The translations under genes and the position numbers were made by a program. Under the pieces are notes generated by a model. The model saw only the letters and a program-made list of their open reading frames with translations, ran no database searches and was not told the origin of the DNA. A DNA stretch of 64,000 nucleotides from JABDIY01 sp963751955 (GTDB taxonomy: Bacteria; Actinomycetota; Acidimicrobiia; Acidimicrobiales; SZUA-35): contig CAVVWM010000010.1 of NCBI GenBank assembly GCA_963751955.1, forward strand, positions 1 to 64,000, read 5' to 3'. Shown in pieces: positions 35,201-45,373 of the stretch (within the stretch, counting starts at the first letter, position 1; every line of letters starts with the position of its first letter).

Positions 35201-35918
35201 GGGCAACTTCAACGCCCCGTCGTCGATCGCTCATGCGGCGGTGTTGTACGTGTTCCGTTGCCTCGTGGATGATGACATTCCGTTGAATGCGGGGTGTATG
35301 AAACCGATCGAGGTGACCCTGCCCGAGCCGAGCATGATCAACCCGAAGTATCCGGCTGCGGTTTTCGCAGGAAACGTGGAGACGAGCCAGGTGATTGTGG
35401 ACACGCTGTTCGGTGCCCTGGGTGTGATGGGTGCTGCTCAGGGGACGATGAACAACTTCATCTGGGGCAACGACCAGCTCCAGTATTACGAGACGATCTG
35501 TGGCGGAGCGGGCGCAACCGCCAACGCCGATGGTTGTTCTGCGGTCCACACCCACATGACCAACAGCCGTCTCACCGATCCGGAGGTTTTGGAGTGGCGC
35601 TATCCGGTGGTGCTGGAAACCTTCCACATCCGCCACGGTTCAGGAGGAGCAGGGGCCCATCGTGGGGGTGAGGGTGTGGTGCGCAGGATGCGATTTGAAG
35701 AGGCGATGGAGATCAACGTGGTGGCCGGCCACCGGGTGGTGCCGCCATACGGTGCCGCCGGTGGTGAACCTGGGCAGGTGGGCAGCAGCCGCAAGATCGC
35801 CACTGATGGGACGGTGACCGAGTTCGGGGCTACTGCTCAAACAACTATCGAACCGGGCGAGTGCTTCGAGATCGAAACCCCGGGCGGCGGAGGCTACGGG
35901 TCGCCGATCAATCACTGA
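32283..35918 (+). CDS. Fused hydantoinase/oxoprolinase (HyuA-HyuB)
   Basis: 1211 residues, the usual length for fused 5-oxoprolinase-type enzymes. The N-terminal ~690 residues are the HyuA ATPase half: FWIDRGGTFTDIVALAPDG, VKMGTTVATNALLERQGE and GFDMGGTSTDVSHYSG. The C-terminal half is HyuB: VDPVQLEIFNNLFMNIAEQM, then GDLIANAPHMPVHLGSMS and NAPYNGGTHLPDITVIKPV. Members hydrolyse 5-oxoproline, hydantoins or carboxylate ring compounds with ATP; the exact substrate is unclear. The GTG start is preceded by a strong purine-rich ribosome site (GGGGAGGAGGGA). Confidence 0.92.
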   Translation: MTSTAGWHFWIDRGGTFTDIVALAPDGTTLTHKLLSENPRRYDDAAIEGIRQLLEIAHDELLPVDQIESVKMGTTVATNALLERQGEPTVLVTTKGFADALRIGYQARPDLFALDIVLPDMLYTRVIEIDERVSASGEVLTELRGDLARTKLLDARRAGFDSIAIVLLHGYRYTDHEQRVAAIARDLGFAQVSVSHEVSPLMKMVSRGDTTVVDAYLSPILRRYVERVDHRLGGENSGPHLMFMQSNGGLADARTFQGKDALLSGPAGGVVGMVRTAEAAGFHRLIGFDMGGTSTDVSHYSGELERTYETAVAGVRVRAPMIDIHTVAAGGGSILHFDGSRMRVGPDSAGADPGPACYGNGGPLTITDANVVLGRLRPEFFPHVFGASGDEPLNTSQSHAGFDALAKEIEAATGIAQSPHKVAEGFLAIAVENMANAIKKISVQRGHDVTDYTLVCFGGAGGQHACLVSDRLGISRVHVHPQAGVLSAVGIGLADVRHVGDQAVEAVMNAALLERLEPAWAGLENAGAEVVAQQGIEPAQCTQVRRLALRYKGSDTALHVPAGDVVEVSSSFETLHRARFGFTSPDTPLIVESIQLETVGSAGARLNPANSPAPETAPPESDANTFPVTFGGEEVATPFVRRETMAAGSTLAGPAVILEATGTTVIEPDWQAAVNDLGDLVLERTVPRPERSAVGTSVDPVQLEIFNNLFMNIAEQMGVVLENTAASVNIKERLDFSCAVFDPGGDLIANAPHMPVHLGSMSESIKSIIRQNPHMVPGEVFVMNAPYNGGTHLPDITVIKPVFDQGQDDPGAPIFFVASRGHHADVGGTVPGSAPADSTSVEEEGVLLDNEVLVKDDRFLYDEIYELLTSGPYPARNPVQNIGDLQAQVAACEKGTAELRRVIDHFGLDVVHAYMGHVKDNAEESVRRVIGALSDCSFSYEMDDGHRVAVAISVDSDARSATIDFTGTSDTHPGNFNAPSSIAHAAVLYVFRCLVDDDIPLNAGCMKPIEVTLPEPSMINPKYPAAVFAGNVETSQVIVDTLFGALGVMGAAQGTMNNFIWGNDQLQYYETICGGAGATANADGCSAVHTHMTNSRLTDPEVLEWRYPVVLETFHIRHGSGGAGAHRGGEGVVRRMRFEEAMEINVVAGHRVVPPYGAAGGEPGQVGSSRKIATDGTVTEFGATAQTTIEPGECFEIETPGGGGYGSPINH

Positions 35919-35967
35919 CGTCCACAGTCATCCAATCACTGCCGTGCCCACCGCTCGTGAGGTGTCG

Positions 35968-37617
<1,650 letters not shown>

Positions 37618-37702
37618 CAACCCAGTATGCCCACACGAGGGGAACCGCGTGATGATCCAGGAACCGGCCGCAACAATCATCTTGGGTCAACCGTGTCTGC
37701 GG

Positions 37703-38213
37703 TCATCGAGGCGCCGATCGCTGGTTGGACCGATCTCTTCGCCATTGTTGCCAGTTTTGGTCTGGGGGTAGGGGTGGTAGGGGAGTGCGAGTCTGATCGG
37801 TGTTCCGCCTTGTAGCGACAACATGCGGGGCAAAAAAGAGTGCCCGGCTGCGGGTTCTGATCCGATGCAGTGTGGTGCGCGGGATGGTGTTGATCGCGTA
37901 CAGCCCCCGCCGGATGCGTTTCACTCTGCCGTTGCGGATTTCCCAGCGGAGGGCGTCGGACACGATCTTGCGAGGCCCGGCCCCACACGGTGTATCCGTC
38001 TTCAGCGAGTTTCTTCACCAGCTGCCCAACGGTGGAGAAGCCTTGGGTGATGTAGGTGGTGAGTACATAGCGCAGATCTCGCCCGGTGAGGGCGTTGTGG
38101 GTGTCGATCGGCTGATACCCGTTGGCAGGGACCTCAGAATCTGGTTGCGGGTATGCCGTGGCGGCCCGGGTGGGCCGTTCCGGGCTATTCAGTTGTGGTT
38201 GGTTGTCGTTCAT
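37703..38213 (-). pseudogene. Frameshifted AbiEi-antitoxin-like small protein of DUF222 element, copy 1
   Basis: Paralogue of the intact 165-residue protein at 51498-51995. It starts MNDNQPQLNSPERPTRAATA and matches through LVKKLAEDGYTVWGRAS, then leaves frame. The continuation VSDALRWEIRNGRVKRIRRG is in the next frame, so one extra base lies near 37970-37972. The central helix pair followed by RVKRIRRGLYAI resembles the N-terminal winged helix of AbiEi-type antitoxins. Its start overlaps the end of the HNH reading frame by 29 bp, exactly as in copy 2. Confidence 0.7.
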
Positions 38214-39479
38214 GGCGGCGCTTTCGTTTCCGGTGATGGTTTCTGGCCCTGGCCGGTGCGGCCGAGGGGAGGGGGATGCGTTTCCACAGGTTCCCGTCGG
38301 GTTTGATCACGCCGAGGGTGCGTTCGGTGTCGAGTTCGATCCGCCATCGGTCGTCGTGGACCCGGTGATGGTGCACTGAGCACAGTGGGATGAGGTTGTT
38401 GAGGTTGGTGGGACCGCCGTTCTCCCATTCGATGATGTGATGGATTTCGCAGTGGTCGAACCTCACCTCACACATCGCACACGTGTCGTACATGACCCTG
38501 AGTGCGGCCCGTTGGGCGTCGGTAGCGGTCCGATGGGACCGTCCGACAGCCAGCGCCCGTCCGGAGGGTCCCAGCACGGTGTGGGTGACCCATGCGTCGC
38601 AGAGCAGCCGACGCAGGTTGGAGAGGGGGATGTCGTTTCCGGCCCCGGTGTGTTTCACAGTGCCGTCCCACACACCCGAACGGAGGGTTTCGAGGTCGCA
38701 GATCACATTGATCGAGGCTCTGCCCTTGGCTCACCGTTGGCGGACTCCAGCAGTGATGTCAATGCTTCAGAGTTCAGGTGTTCACCGTGATGCACGGGTT
38801 CACCGGCATCAGAACGTTGCTTGGCGAGTGAGCGGGCTTCGGCATCGATCGCTGACTGGAGTTTCTCACCAGCAAGGGGGTCCAGGTCGAGGCGTGCCTG
38901 CCACCGGCCATCAGCTGAGGTCCAGGACCGGAAACTGTTCTTGTCGGCCTGGGACTTCTGTTCGGTTTGGCCGTCGTCGGAGATCCGCTCAGTGAACTCC
39001 CGAAGCCAGGAGGAGAATCGTTTGGGGTTCATCCGTGCAGCTTTGCGGGTGATCGAACCGTCACGATCATCAAAGGTCTGTTGCCATTGGGGGTTGTGAC
39101 GCAGCCGGTGACGGGCCGACACCACCGCATCAAGACTGGCCGTGGGGATCGTCCCAGCCAGGAACCCTCTCGTCAAAGACGGCAAGACGTCGGCCAGGTG
39201 GGCTCGGCGTTGGACCCGACGGGCCTCAGCCGTGGACTGCTTGCCGACGGTGGAGAACACATCCTCGGCCGACAAACCACCCAGTTCGCTCAGCCGGACC
39301 GCAGCGGCAGACCCGATGCCTTCGAGGCGGCGGATTACCCGCTGGTTGGCCCGTACAAGATCGATGGCTTCGGTCTCGGACAACCCGGCTACCGGGGTCT
39401 GGTCCAACCGGTTCGCGTGCGCCCGCAAACACCCCGACACCGACACCTCGGTTCCAGCGGGAGGAGCGGTGAACTTCAT
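38185..39479 (-). pseudogene. DUF222/HNH-endonuclease-like protein (13E12 family), copy 1, frameshifted
   Basis: The N-terminal DUF222 domain (RVQRRAHLADVLPSLTRGFL, NPKRFSSWLREFTERISDDG) is followed in another frame by the HNH domain (CAMCEVRFDHCEIHHIIEWE, then GPTNLNNLIPLCSVHHHRVH). The intact paralogue at 51967-53259 shows these belong to one protein of about 430 residues. A missing base near 38724-38729 (an A in a CCAAAGGG-like run) breaks it. The ATG is at 39479. HNH residues HH...N...H are all kept, so the break is the only visible lesion here. These proteins are repeated in many actinobacterial genomes; their activity is not established. Confidence 0.8.
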
Positions 39480-39917
39480 ACCCCAATCATGATGAAGGGG
39501 TGTGACAGAGTTCGGGTGGTGCGGCGGCTGAAGGCGGAATTCCATGACGGCGCCCGAAGCAGTGTCCGCAACATCGTTCTACCGACTCCAAGGGTGGCCG
39601 GCGCTTCAACTCGTCTCGTTGGCTGGGGAGGTCACCCGCCCATAGCAAGTCGAGACAGCCCTACCAGGGTCGATGGGTGCACTCCGATCAGCATCTCCCA
39701 CGCCCATGCACGATGGTCGGCGCAGAACTCCGATGCCTCGAACGGCCTCCAGCAGATGGTCGTGTCGCTGTTGGATCTCACGTAGCCGGTCGAGGCACTT
39801 GGTGCGACGCCTCGAGATCGATGATCACGATGGTGCGGCAGACTCCATTCTCCCGGCGCCGAACCCGGATACGGGTGGTGTCGCTCTTGCGTCTGTGTAC
39901 CGAATTCGCCGCCTCGG
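39480..39917. other. Gene-free stretch with possible relics
   Basis: About 440 bp between the DUF222 element and the transporter operon. At 39496-39508 is the AGGGGTGTGACAG box shared with the other DUF222 copies. Further in, minus-strand frames look coding-like but have no proper start: one ends at 39632 and reads FEASEFCADHRAWAWEMLIG, another ends at 39778 and reads TIVIIDLEASHQVPRPAT. I do not recognise either; they may be decayed genes. Confidence 0.4.
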
Positions 39918-41195
39918 TTACTGCTTGATATACGGCTGGCCGTCGGCAGCAGGGGGACGGCTGCGCCCGACCACTCCGGCGACGACGATGATCGTGACGA
40001 TGTAGGGCAACATCGACAGGAATTCCGATGGTATCGGTGTCCCGAGGATGCCGAGCTTCTGTTGCAGGGCGCGGGCGAAGCCGAACACCAGACCGGCCCC
40101 GAGGGCGCCGAGCGGCATCCAGCGACCGAAGATCATTGCGGCCAACCCGATGAAGCCGATACCCGCGGTCAGGTTCTCCTCGAATCGGGACACCTGGGAG
40201 AGGGTGAGGAACGCGCCGCCGAGTCCGGCGATGCACCCGCCCATGATCACGTTGCGATAGCGGGTCCGGAACACGTCGATTCCGACGGTGTCCGCAGCCT
40301 TGGGATGTTCTCCCACCGAACGCGACCGGAGCCCCCAACGCGTGTAGAACAACCCGAGGTGGAGGAGGATCACGAGGGCGAATGTGGCGTAGATGAACAT
40401 GTTCTGGTCAAAGAACATGGGCCCGAGCACGGGGATGTCGCCGAGGACGGGAATCTTGAACGATGTGAACCGCCCGGGAGAGTTGAGGCCGGGCTCGACC
40501 GAAAGCACCCGTCGGGCAAGGAACGATGTGAGTCCGAGCGCGAAGATGTTGATGACGACCCCGGCGATGATCTGATCAATCCGATACCTGATGGCGAGAA
40601 CGGCGAGGACGGCTCCGAGCAGCGCGCCGGACAGGATGGCGGCGACGAGCCCGAGCCAGATATTCGATGCCGATCCGACGATCGTGCCGACGAACGCCGA
40701 GGTGAGCAGCTGTCCTTCGATGGCAATGTTTATGACCGCAACACGCTCGCACATCAGCCCCGAGAGTGCGCCCAGAGTCACCGGAACCGACAGGATCACG
40801 GTCGAGCGCAACATGCCTACCAGGCTGAACGACTGTCCGGCTGCCGCCCACGTGAGAAAGGAGAGCGCCGTGAGCCCAAGGCTGATGGCTAGAGCAACAT
40901 TGGTCCAGCGCAGATGCGTTCGGCGCAGAACGAACCCGCCAAGAAAGGCGATGACTCCAGCGAGAACGATGGAGAAGAACCGCGAGTCGACCGCCAGCTT
41001 GATGTCTTCGAATCTCGCACCGGGCAGCGACAGATTGAACGTGGAGACGTCGCCACTGTTGACACCGAAGCCGAAGATCCACAGCACGAAGGCACCGAGC
41101 ACGACGAGGACGGTTCCAACCACCGTGGCCCGACGTTCCTCCGGTGTCGCCCGGCGCAACGATGTGGTGCTGACCACAGCGGCCGCGGCGGTCAT
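39918..41195 (-). CDS. ABC transporter permease, BMP/nucleoside type (second permease)
   Basis: 425 residues with about ten transmembrane segments. It has the branched-chain/nucleoside permease pattern SGLMCERVAVINIAIEGQLL, the region where this family contacts the ATPase, and FTRWGLRSRSVGEHPKAADT-like motifs (LFYTRWGLRSRSVGEHPKAA). The ATG at 41195 overlaps the first permease's stop by four bases (ATGA); an ATG at 41204 is less likely. Last gene of the transporter operon. Homologous systems (YufQ type) import purine nucleosides. Confidence 0.9.
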   Translation of the reverse strand: MTAAAAVVSTTSLRRATPEERRATVVGTVLVVLGAFVLWIFGFGVNSGDVSTFNLSLPGARFEDIKLAVDSRFFSIVLAGVIAFLGGFVLRRTHLRWTNVALAISLGLTALSFLTWAAAGQSFSLVGMLRSTVILSVPVTLGALSGLMCERVAVINIAIEGQLLTSAFVGTIVGSASNIWLGLVAAILSGALLGAVLAVLAIRYRIDQIIAGVVINIFALGLTSFLARRVLSVEPGLNSPGRFTSFKIPVLGDIPVLGPMFFDQNMFIYATFALVILLHLGLFYTRWGLRSRSVGEHPKAADTVGIDVFRTRYRNVIMGGCIAGLGGAFLTLSQVSRFEENLTAGIGFIGLAAMIFGRWMPLGALGAGLVFGFARALQQKLGILGTPIPSEFLSMLPYIVTIIVVAGVVGRSRPPAADGQPYIKQ

Positions 41196-42427
41196 GATCC
41201 CCATCCTGTGGACACTGTGGTCGATGGACCCTCGTCGACGGCCTTGATTCGATAGACCGCCTTGACGAGCTCGGGCGCAGCGATGAACACGATGATCAGA
41301 GCTTGGAGGACCTGCACCAGGTCGATCGGAATACCCGCTGCCCCTTGCATCTCGATGCCTCCAGCTCGGAGCCCACCGAAGAGCAAGCCCGCAAACAGCA
41401 CCCCGATGGGATGTGAACGTCCCAGGAGGGCGAGCGCAATCGCGTCGAATCCGGTGTTTCCGGCGAAGTTGGAGAAGGCTCGATACGGCTCGAGACCGAG
41501 GACCTGGTTCGCACCGGCGAGGCCGGCGAGTCCGCCCGAGACCGCCATCACCGACACATAGATCAAGCCGACACGCATGCCGGCGTAGCGGCCGCCATCG
41601 GGGTTGGCTCCGACCGCTCGGAACTCGAAGCCGATCGTCGACCTGTACATCAGCCACCAGACGAACCACACGGCGCCAAGGGCGACGAGGAAGCCGATGT
41701 GCACCCGATACCCGTCGAAGAGCGTCGGGAAACTCGCCGACCCCGCGGCCTGCTTCGAGATCGGATCGTTCCGACCTTCGGCTTGAAAGAGATCGGTCTT
41801 CAAGAGGTAGTCGATCGTGAAGAGCGCGATGAAGTTCAACATGATGGTCGTGATGACTTCGTGAGCGCCCGTACGCGCCTTCAACAGTCCCGACAGCCCG
41901 CCCCAGACGGCGCCCCCGACAATCGCACCGAGGATGGCGAGAGGAATATGAAGCACGGCGGGTACCGAGATGCTGAACCCGACCCACAATCCCACGACGC
42001 CACCGATGTGCATCTGGCCATTGGCGCCGATGTTGAACAGCCCGGCTTGGAACCCGACCGCCACAGCCAACCCGGCGAGGATGAGCGGGGTCGCTGCGAA
42101 CAGCGTCTCGGTCAGGGCGCGGCGAGAGCCTATCGACCCCTCGAACAGTGCCCGGTAGGCCTCACCGATGCCACTGAGGATCGACGACAACGCCTCCCCC
42201 GGGTCATCCCCCATGAGCTTGAGGTTGTCGACGTCGGTGACAGCGATGATGAACGCGCCGATGATCAGAGCCGAGAGCAGCGCAAGGGCCGGTACGATGA
42301 GGGCCTGACCCAGCGACGATCCGACGCCGCTGGCGCGTGCGAGCCAGTCGGTGGTTGGCGGCTCGCCCGACTCGGGAACTGGAGTCTCGTCGGGGCCGCT
42401 TGCGAATTCGGTATCGGCGTCGCTCAT
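41192..42427 (-). CDS. ABC transporter permease, BMP/nucleoside type (first permease)
   Basis: 411 residues. The ~40-residue N-terminus is acidic and cytoplasmic, then about ten membrane segments follow. Family motifs: LTETLFAATPLILAGLAVAV, VGFQAGLFNIGANGQMHIGG and LLKARTGAHEVITTIMLNFI. It matches the YufP-type permease that pairs with YufQ. The ATG overlaps the ATPase gene stop and its own stop overlaps the next permease, so all three are coupled. Confidence 0.9.
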   Translation of the reverse strand: MSDADTEFASGPDETPVPESGEPPTTDWLARASGVGSSLGQALIVPALALLSALIIGAFIIAVTDVDNLKLMGDDPGEALSSILSGIGEAYRALFEGSIGSRRALTETLFAATPLILAGLAVAVGFQAGLFNIGANGQMHIGGVVGLWVGFSISVPAVLHIPLAILGAIVGGAVWGGLSGLLKARTGAHEVITTIMLNFIALFTIDYLLKTDLFQAEGRNDPISKQAAGSASFPTLFDGYRVHIGFLVALGAVWFVWWLMYRSTIGFEFRAVGANPDGGRYAGMRVGLIYVSVMAVSGGLAGLAGANQVLGLEPYRAFSNFAGNTGFDAIALALLGRSHPIGVLFAGLLFGGLRAGGIEMQGAAGIPIDLVQVLQALIIVFIAAPELVKAVYRIKAVDEGPSTTVSTGWGS

Positions 42428-43941
42428 GATGCCACGTCCGCGCTCTGGCTCCCGAGCATTGCGAGGCCGATTTCGGTCCGGGTGGCCGAGCCGTCGAACT
42501 CACCCGCGATCCGACCGTCGTACATCACGAGTATCCGATCCGACAGCGCAATGATCTCTTCGAGCTCGGACGAAACGATCAGCACAGCCGCACCGTGGTC
42601 CCGTTCCTCGACGATTCGCGAATGGATGTACTCGATCGAACCGACGTCGATACCGCGGGTCGGTTGCGATGCAACGATGAACGTCACGTCACGATCGAAC
42701 TCTCGAGCGACAATCACCTTCTGTTGGTTACCACCCGACAGTGTTGAGACCTCCACGTCGACACCCGGCGTTCGCACGTCGTACTGCTCGACGAGGCGCG
42801 TCGCCCGTTCGTCGGCTGCGGACCAATCCATCCGAACCCCATGCGAGATCGGTTCTTCGTAGTACGAGTCGAGCACCACGTTTTCTGTGACGGTGAACGA
42901 GAGCACGAGGCCACTGCGCTGCCGGTCCTCGGGTACGTGGGCGACGCTGCGTTTGTGGATCGCCCTCGACGATTCGGTGGTGATGTCGTCGCCCTTCAGC
43001 TTCACGTAGCCGCCGAGCGAGGGTCGCAGGCCGGTGATTGACTCGACCAGTTCGGTCTGGCCGTTGCCCTGCACCCCCGCGATCCCGACGATCTCGCCGG
43101 CGCGGACCTCGAGGGACACTCCATCGACAGCCCGCTGGTCGCGATCGTCGAGCACTACCAAGTTCTCGACCGAGAGAACCACATCGGCGGGCTCAGCCGG
43201 TTTGCGGTCGACCACCAGATCGACCGGTCGGCCGACCATCAGCTCGGCCAGCTTCTCTTCGTCGACCTCGGACGGTTGCACCTCGGCCACGGTCCGACCC
43301 CGGCGCATGATCACGATGCGGTCGGCGAGCTCGAGCGCCTCGCCAAGCTTGTGGCTGATGAAGATGATCGCCTTCCCGTCGGCTTTGAGCCCGTTCATTA
43401 TGTCGAAGAATCCCTCGACCTCGGTCGGCGTAAGGACCGAGGTCGGTTCGTCGAAAACCAGAACACTGGCTTCGCGGGCGAGCACCTTGATGATCTCGAC
43501 GCGCTGCTGAATGCCTACCGGGAGATCTTCGATGATGCCATCGGGGTCGACATCGAGGTTGTAACGCGACGAGATTTCCCGCACGGTCTTCCGCGCGCTT
43601 CGAAGGTCGAGCCACCCGAAGCGCTGGGTCGGTTCGGCCCCGAGAATCACGTTGTCCGCCACGCTGAAGACAGGCACGAGCATGAAGTGTTGATGCACCA
43701 TGCCAATCCCGGCTGCGATCGCATCACCGGGGCCGGTGAAGTTTTGCAGCTCACCGTCGATCCGGATCTCACCCGAGGTCGGTGTGTACAGGCCGTACAG
43801 GATGTTCATCAAGGTGCTTTTCCCCGCACCGTTCTCGCCGAGCAGAGCAACGATCTCGCCCTCGGCCACCCGCAGGTTCACATCGTCGTTGGCGAGCACT
43901 CCGGGGAACTGCTTGGTGATGCCTGATAGCTCGAGTTCCAA
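42424..43941 (-). CDS. ABC transporter ATP-binding protein with two ATPase domains (nucleoside/sugar type)
   Basis: 505 residues, two fused nucleotide-binding domains. Domain 1 has Walker A GENGAGKSTLMN, signature-like DLPVGIQQRVEI and Walker B VLVFDEPTSVL. Domain 2 has the degenerate Walker A GVQGNGQTEL typical of this class and the signature LSGGNQQKVIVAREF. The start is taken as TTG 43941: GGAGGAG precedes it by six bases and homology starts at once (MELELSGITKQFPGVLAN). In-frame GTG codons at 43956 and 43977 lack a ribosome site. Confidence 0.9.
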   Translation of the reverse strand: MELELSGITKQFPGVLANDDVNLRVAEGEIVALLGENGAGKSTLMNILYGLYTPTSGEIRIDGELQNFTGPGDAIAAGIGMVHQHFMLVPVFSVADNVILGAEPTQRFGWLDLRSARKTVREISSRYNLDVDPDGIIEDLPVGIQQRVEIIKVLAREASVLVFDEPTSVLTPTEVEGFFDIMNGLKADGKAIIFISHKLGEALELADRIVIMRRGRTVAEVQPSEVDEEKLAELMVGRPVDLVVDRKPAEPADVVLSVENLVVLDDRDQRAVDGVSLEVRAGEIVGIAGVQGNGQTELVESITGLRPSLGGYVKLKGDDITTESSRAIHKRSVAHVPEDRQRSGLVLSFTVTENVVLDSYYEEPISHGVRMDWSAADERATRLVEQYDVRTPGVDVEVSTLSGGNQQKVIVAREFDRDVTFIVASQPTRGIDVGSIEYIHSRIVEERDHGAAVLIVSSELEEIIALSDRILVMYDGRIAGEFDGSATRTEIGLAMLGSQSADVAS

Positions 43942-44007
43942 ATCAGGCTCCTCCACGACGATGCTGCACCGAAGCACACTAGCCCGATATCGCCCGGGCC
44001 CAAAGCG

Positions 44008-44037
44008 AACGGACGGAGGCCGGTGCCTCCGTCCGTT
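44008..44037 (-). terminator. 13-bp perfect hairpin between the binding-protein gene and the ATPase gene
   Basis: AACGGACGGAGGC and its exact complement flank a four-base loop at 44021-44024. It lies in the 140-bp gap between the abundant binding protein and the membrane components. There is no clean T run afterwards on either strand, so it is better read as an attenuator or mRNA-stabilising hairpin. That would let the binding protein exceed the permease genes. Confidence 0.65.
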
Positions 44038-44081
44038 TCAGTGTTCGCCAGACCGGGACGGCCCGGCGGTTATGGAGTCGA

Positions 44082-45206
44082 TCAGGAGCCCAGCGCGGTG
44101 TAGTCGGCCTTGATCTCACCGTCTGCGATGTCGGCGAGCAGCTGGTCGACCTCGGCCGACAACTCGTCGGAGACCCGGTCTTCCCAATCGTGGTACGGAG
44201 CGAGGCCCACGCCGCCGTTGGCAAGGTTCCCAACTACGGCCCCCGCTTCCCAGGTGCCTTCGCTGTCCTCTTGGACGGACTGGGTCACGAACGGGGCGAT
44301 CTTCTTCTCGACCGTAGTGAGCCACAGCGACGAATACTGCTGATCCATGACGATGGTTGCATCGGTGTCGACGCCGATCATCGCCGCTTCGAGGCCGAGA
44401 TCGTTGATCGCATCACCAGCCGGCAGGTTGATCGCACCACCGACGGGAATGGTTACGTCGCAGTTCTCCTGAAACTGGCTCTCCGCCGTGCTGCGAGCCA
44501 GACCCATGTCGGTGAAGCTGCCGGTGAACTGGCCGTCCTGAGCCTCGACGTCCCAGCCGATCACTCGTACGTCGGCACCCTTCACCTCGTTGTAGTGCAG
44601 GGCCCCACGAGTGAAGCCGTCCATGAAGATCGCCACAGTCGGGAAGTTCGCCCCGCCATAGGTGCACAAGACGCCGGTGCTGCTCACACCGGCGGCCAGG
44701 TAACCCGCCGCGAATGCGGCCTCGTCGGTCTGGTACACGAGCTCGCGCACGTTCGGCAAACCTAGCGGTGCGAACGTCACGGGATCGCTCAACACGTTGT
44801 CGATCATCGTCCACTTGATGTCGGGGTTGGCGGTGGCGTTGGTCGCCGTGACCTCGCCGAGGTCGAAGCCCACGGTCACGATGTGCTCGCAGTCCTGCGA
44901 GATCATCTGGTCAACGTTGGCCTGATACTGGGACGCTTCGCCCGACTCGAGGAAGAACGAGTCCGAGGTGGCCACGCCGGCCGCGACCGCATCCTGTACT
45001 CCCTGCCAGGCGCTGGCGTTGAAGCTCTGATCATCGACACCGGCCAGGCCGGTGACGAGGCATGTCTTGACCGCGGTCTCGCTCTGCGCCACCGTCGTCC
45101 CTGCACCCCCGTCGTCTGTAGCCGTCTCGTCGTCACTGCCACAGGCAGCCGCGACGAGACCCAACGTGAGCATGACGCTCAGAATGAGTAGTAAACGCTT
45201 GGACAT
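44082..45206 (-). CDS. BMP-family (Med/PnrA-like) substrate-binding lipoprotein
   Basis: 374 residues. A signal peptide with lipobox LVAAACGSDD anchors the mature protein by its cysteine. The BMP fold starts KTCLVTGLAGVDDQSFNASA, the pattern in which the conserved D-x-S-F-N segment lies in the ligand pocket. VGFDLGEVT and GFTRGALHYNEVKG follow. Members bind nucleosides, so with the ATPase and permeases downstream this should be a nucleoside importer. The ATG at 45206 is preceded by GGAGGGG. First gene of the operon. Confidence 0.92.
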   Translation of the reverse strand: MSKRLLLILSVMLTLGLVAAACGSDDETATDDGGAGTTVAQSETAVKTCLVTGLAGVDDQSFNASAWQGVQDAVAAGVATSDSFFLESGEASQYQANVDQMISQDCEHIVTVGFDLGEVTATNATANPDIKWTMIDNVLSDPVTFAPLGLPNVRELVYQTDEAAFAAGYLAAGVSSTGVLCTYGGANFPTVAIFMDGFTRGALHYNEVKGADVRVIGWDVEAQDGQFTGSFTDMGLARSTAESQFQENCDVTIPVGGAINLPAGDAINDLGLEAAMIGVDTDATIVMDQQYSSLWLTTVEKKIAPFVTQSVQEDSEGTWEAGAVVGNLANGGVGLAPYHDWEDRVSDELSAEVDQLLADIADGEIKADYTALGS

Positions 45207-45373
45207 GACCCCTCCGGTCTCGAGTCGCTGACCCGTGATCGAGTCAGGTTTTGCTGAGAAGGAATCTACCCGCTCCGGCTCTGCGATGCTCGGCATCCAC
45301 TGAGCCGCGTCCGAACGTAGGTGTAGGACCAGGTCCTCATTCGGGGGCGTGTTCGTGAAACCGAGATCGGGTT

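Noticed and set aside
41196..41987. Long upstream extension of the second permease frame to 41987
   Set aside because: It is antisense-like, arginine-rich and lies on top of the first permease gene; the overlap ATGA at 41192-41195 marks the true start.
39918..45206. Amino-acid or sugar importer instead of nucleoside importer
   Set aside because: The BMP-type binding protein (D-Q-S-F-N segment), two-domain ATPase and YufP/YufQ-like permeases point to nucleosides; other ligands remain possible but are less likely.
45300..45345. GGACCAGGTCC palindrome near 45330 as an operator
   Set aside because: Only five base pairs per arm, common by chance in GC-rich DNA.
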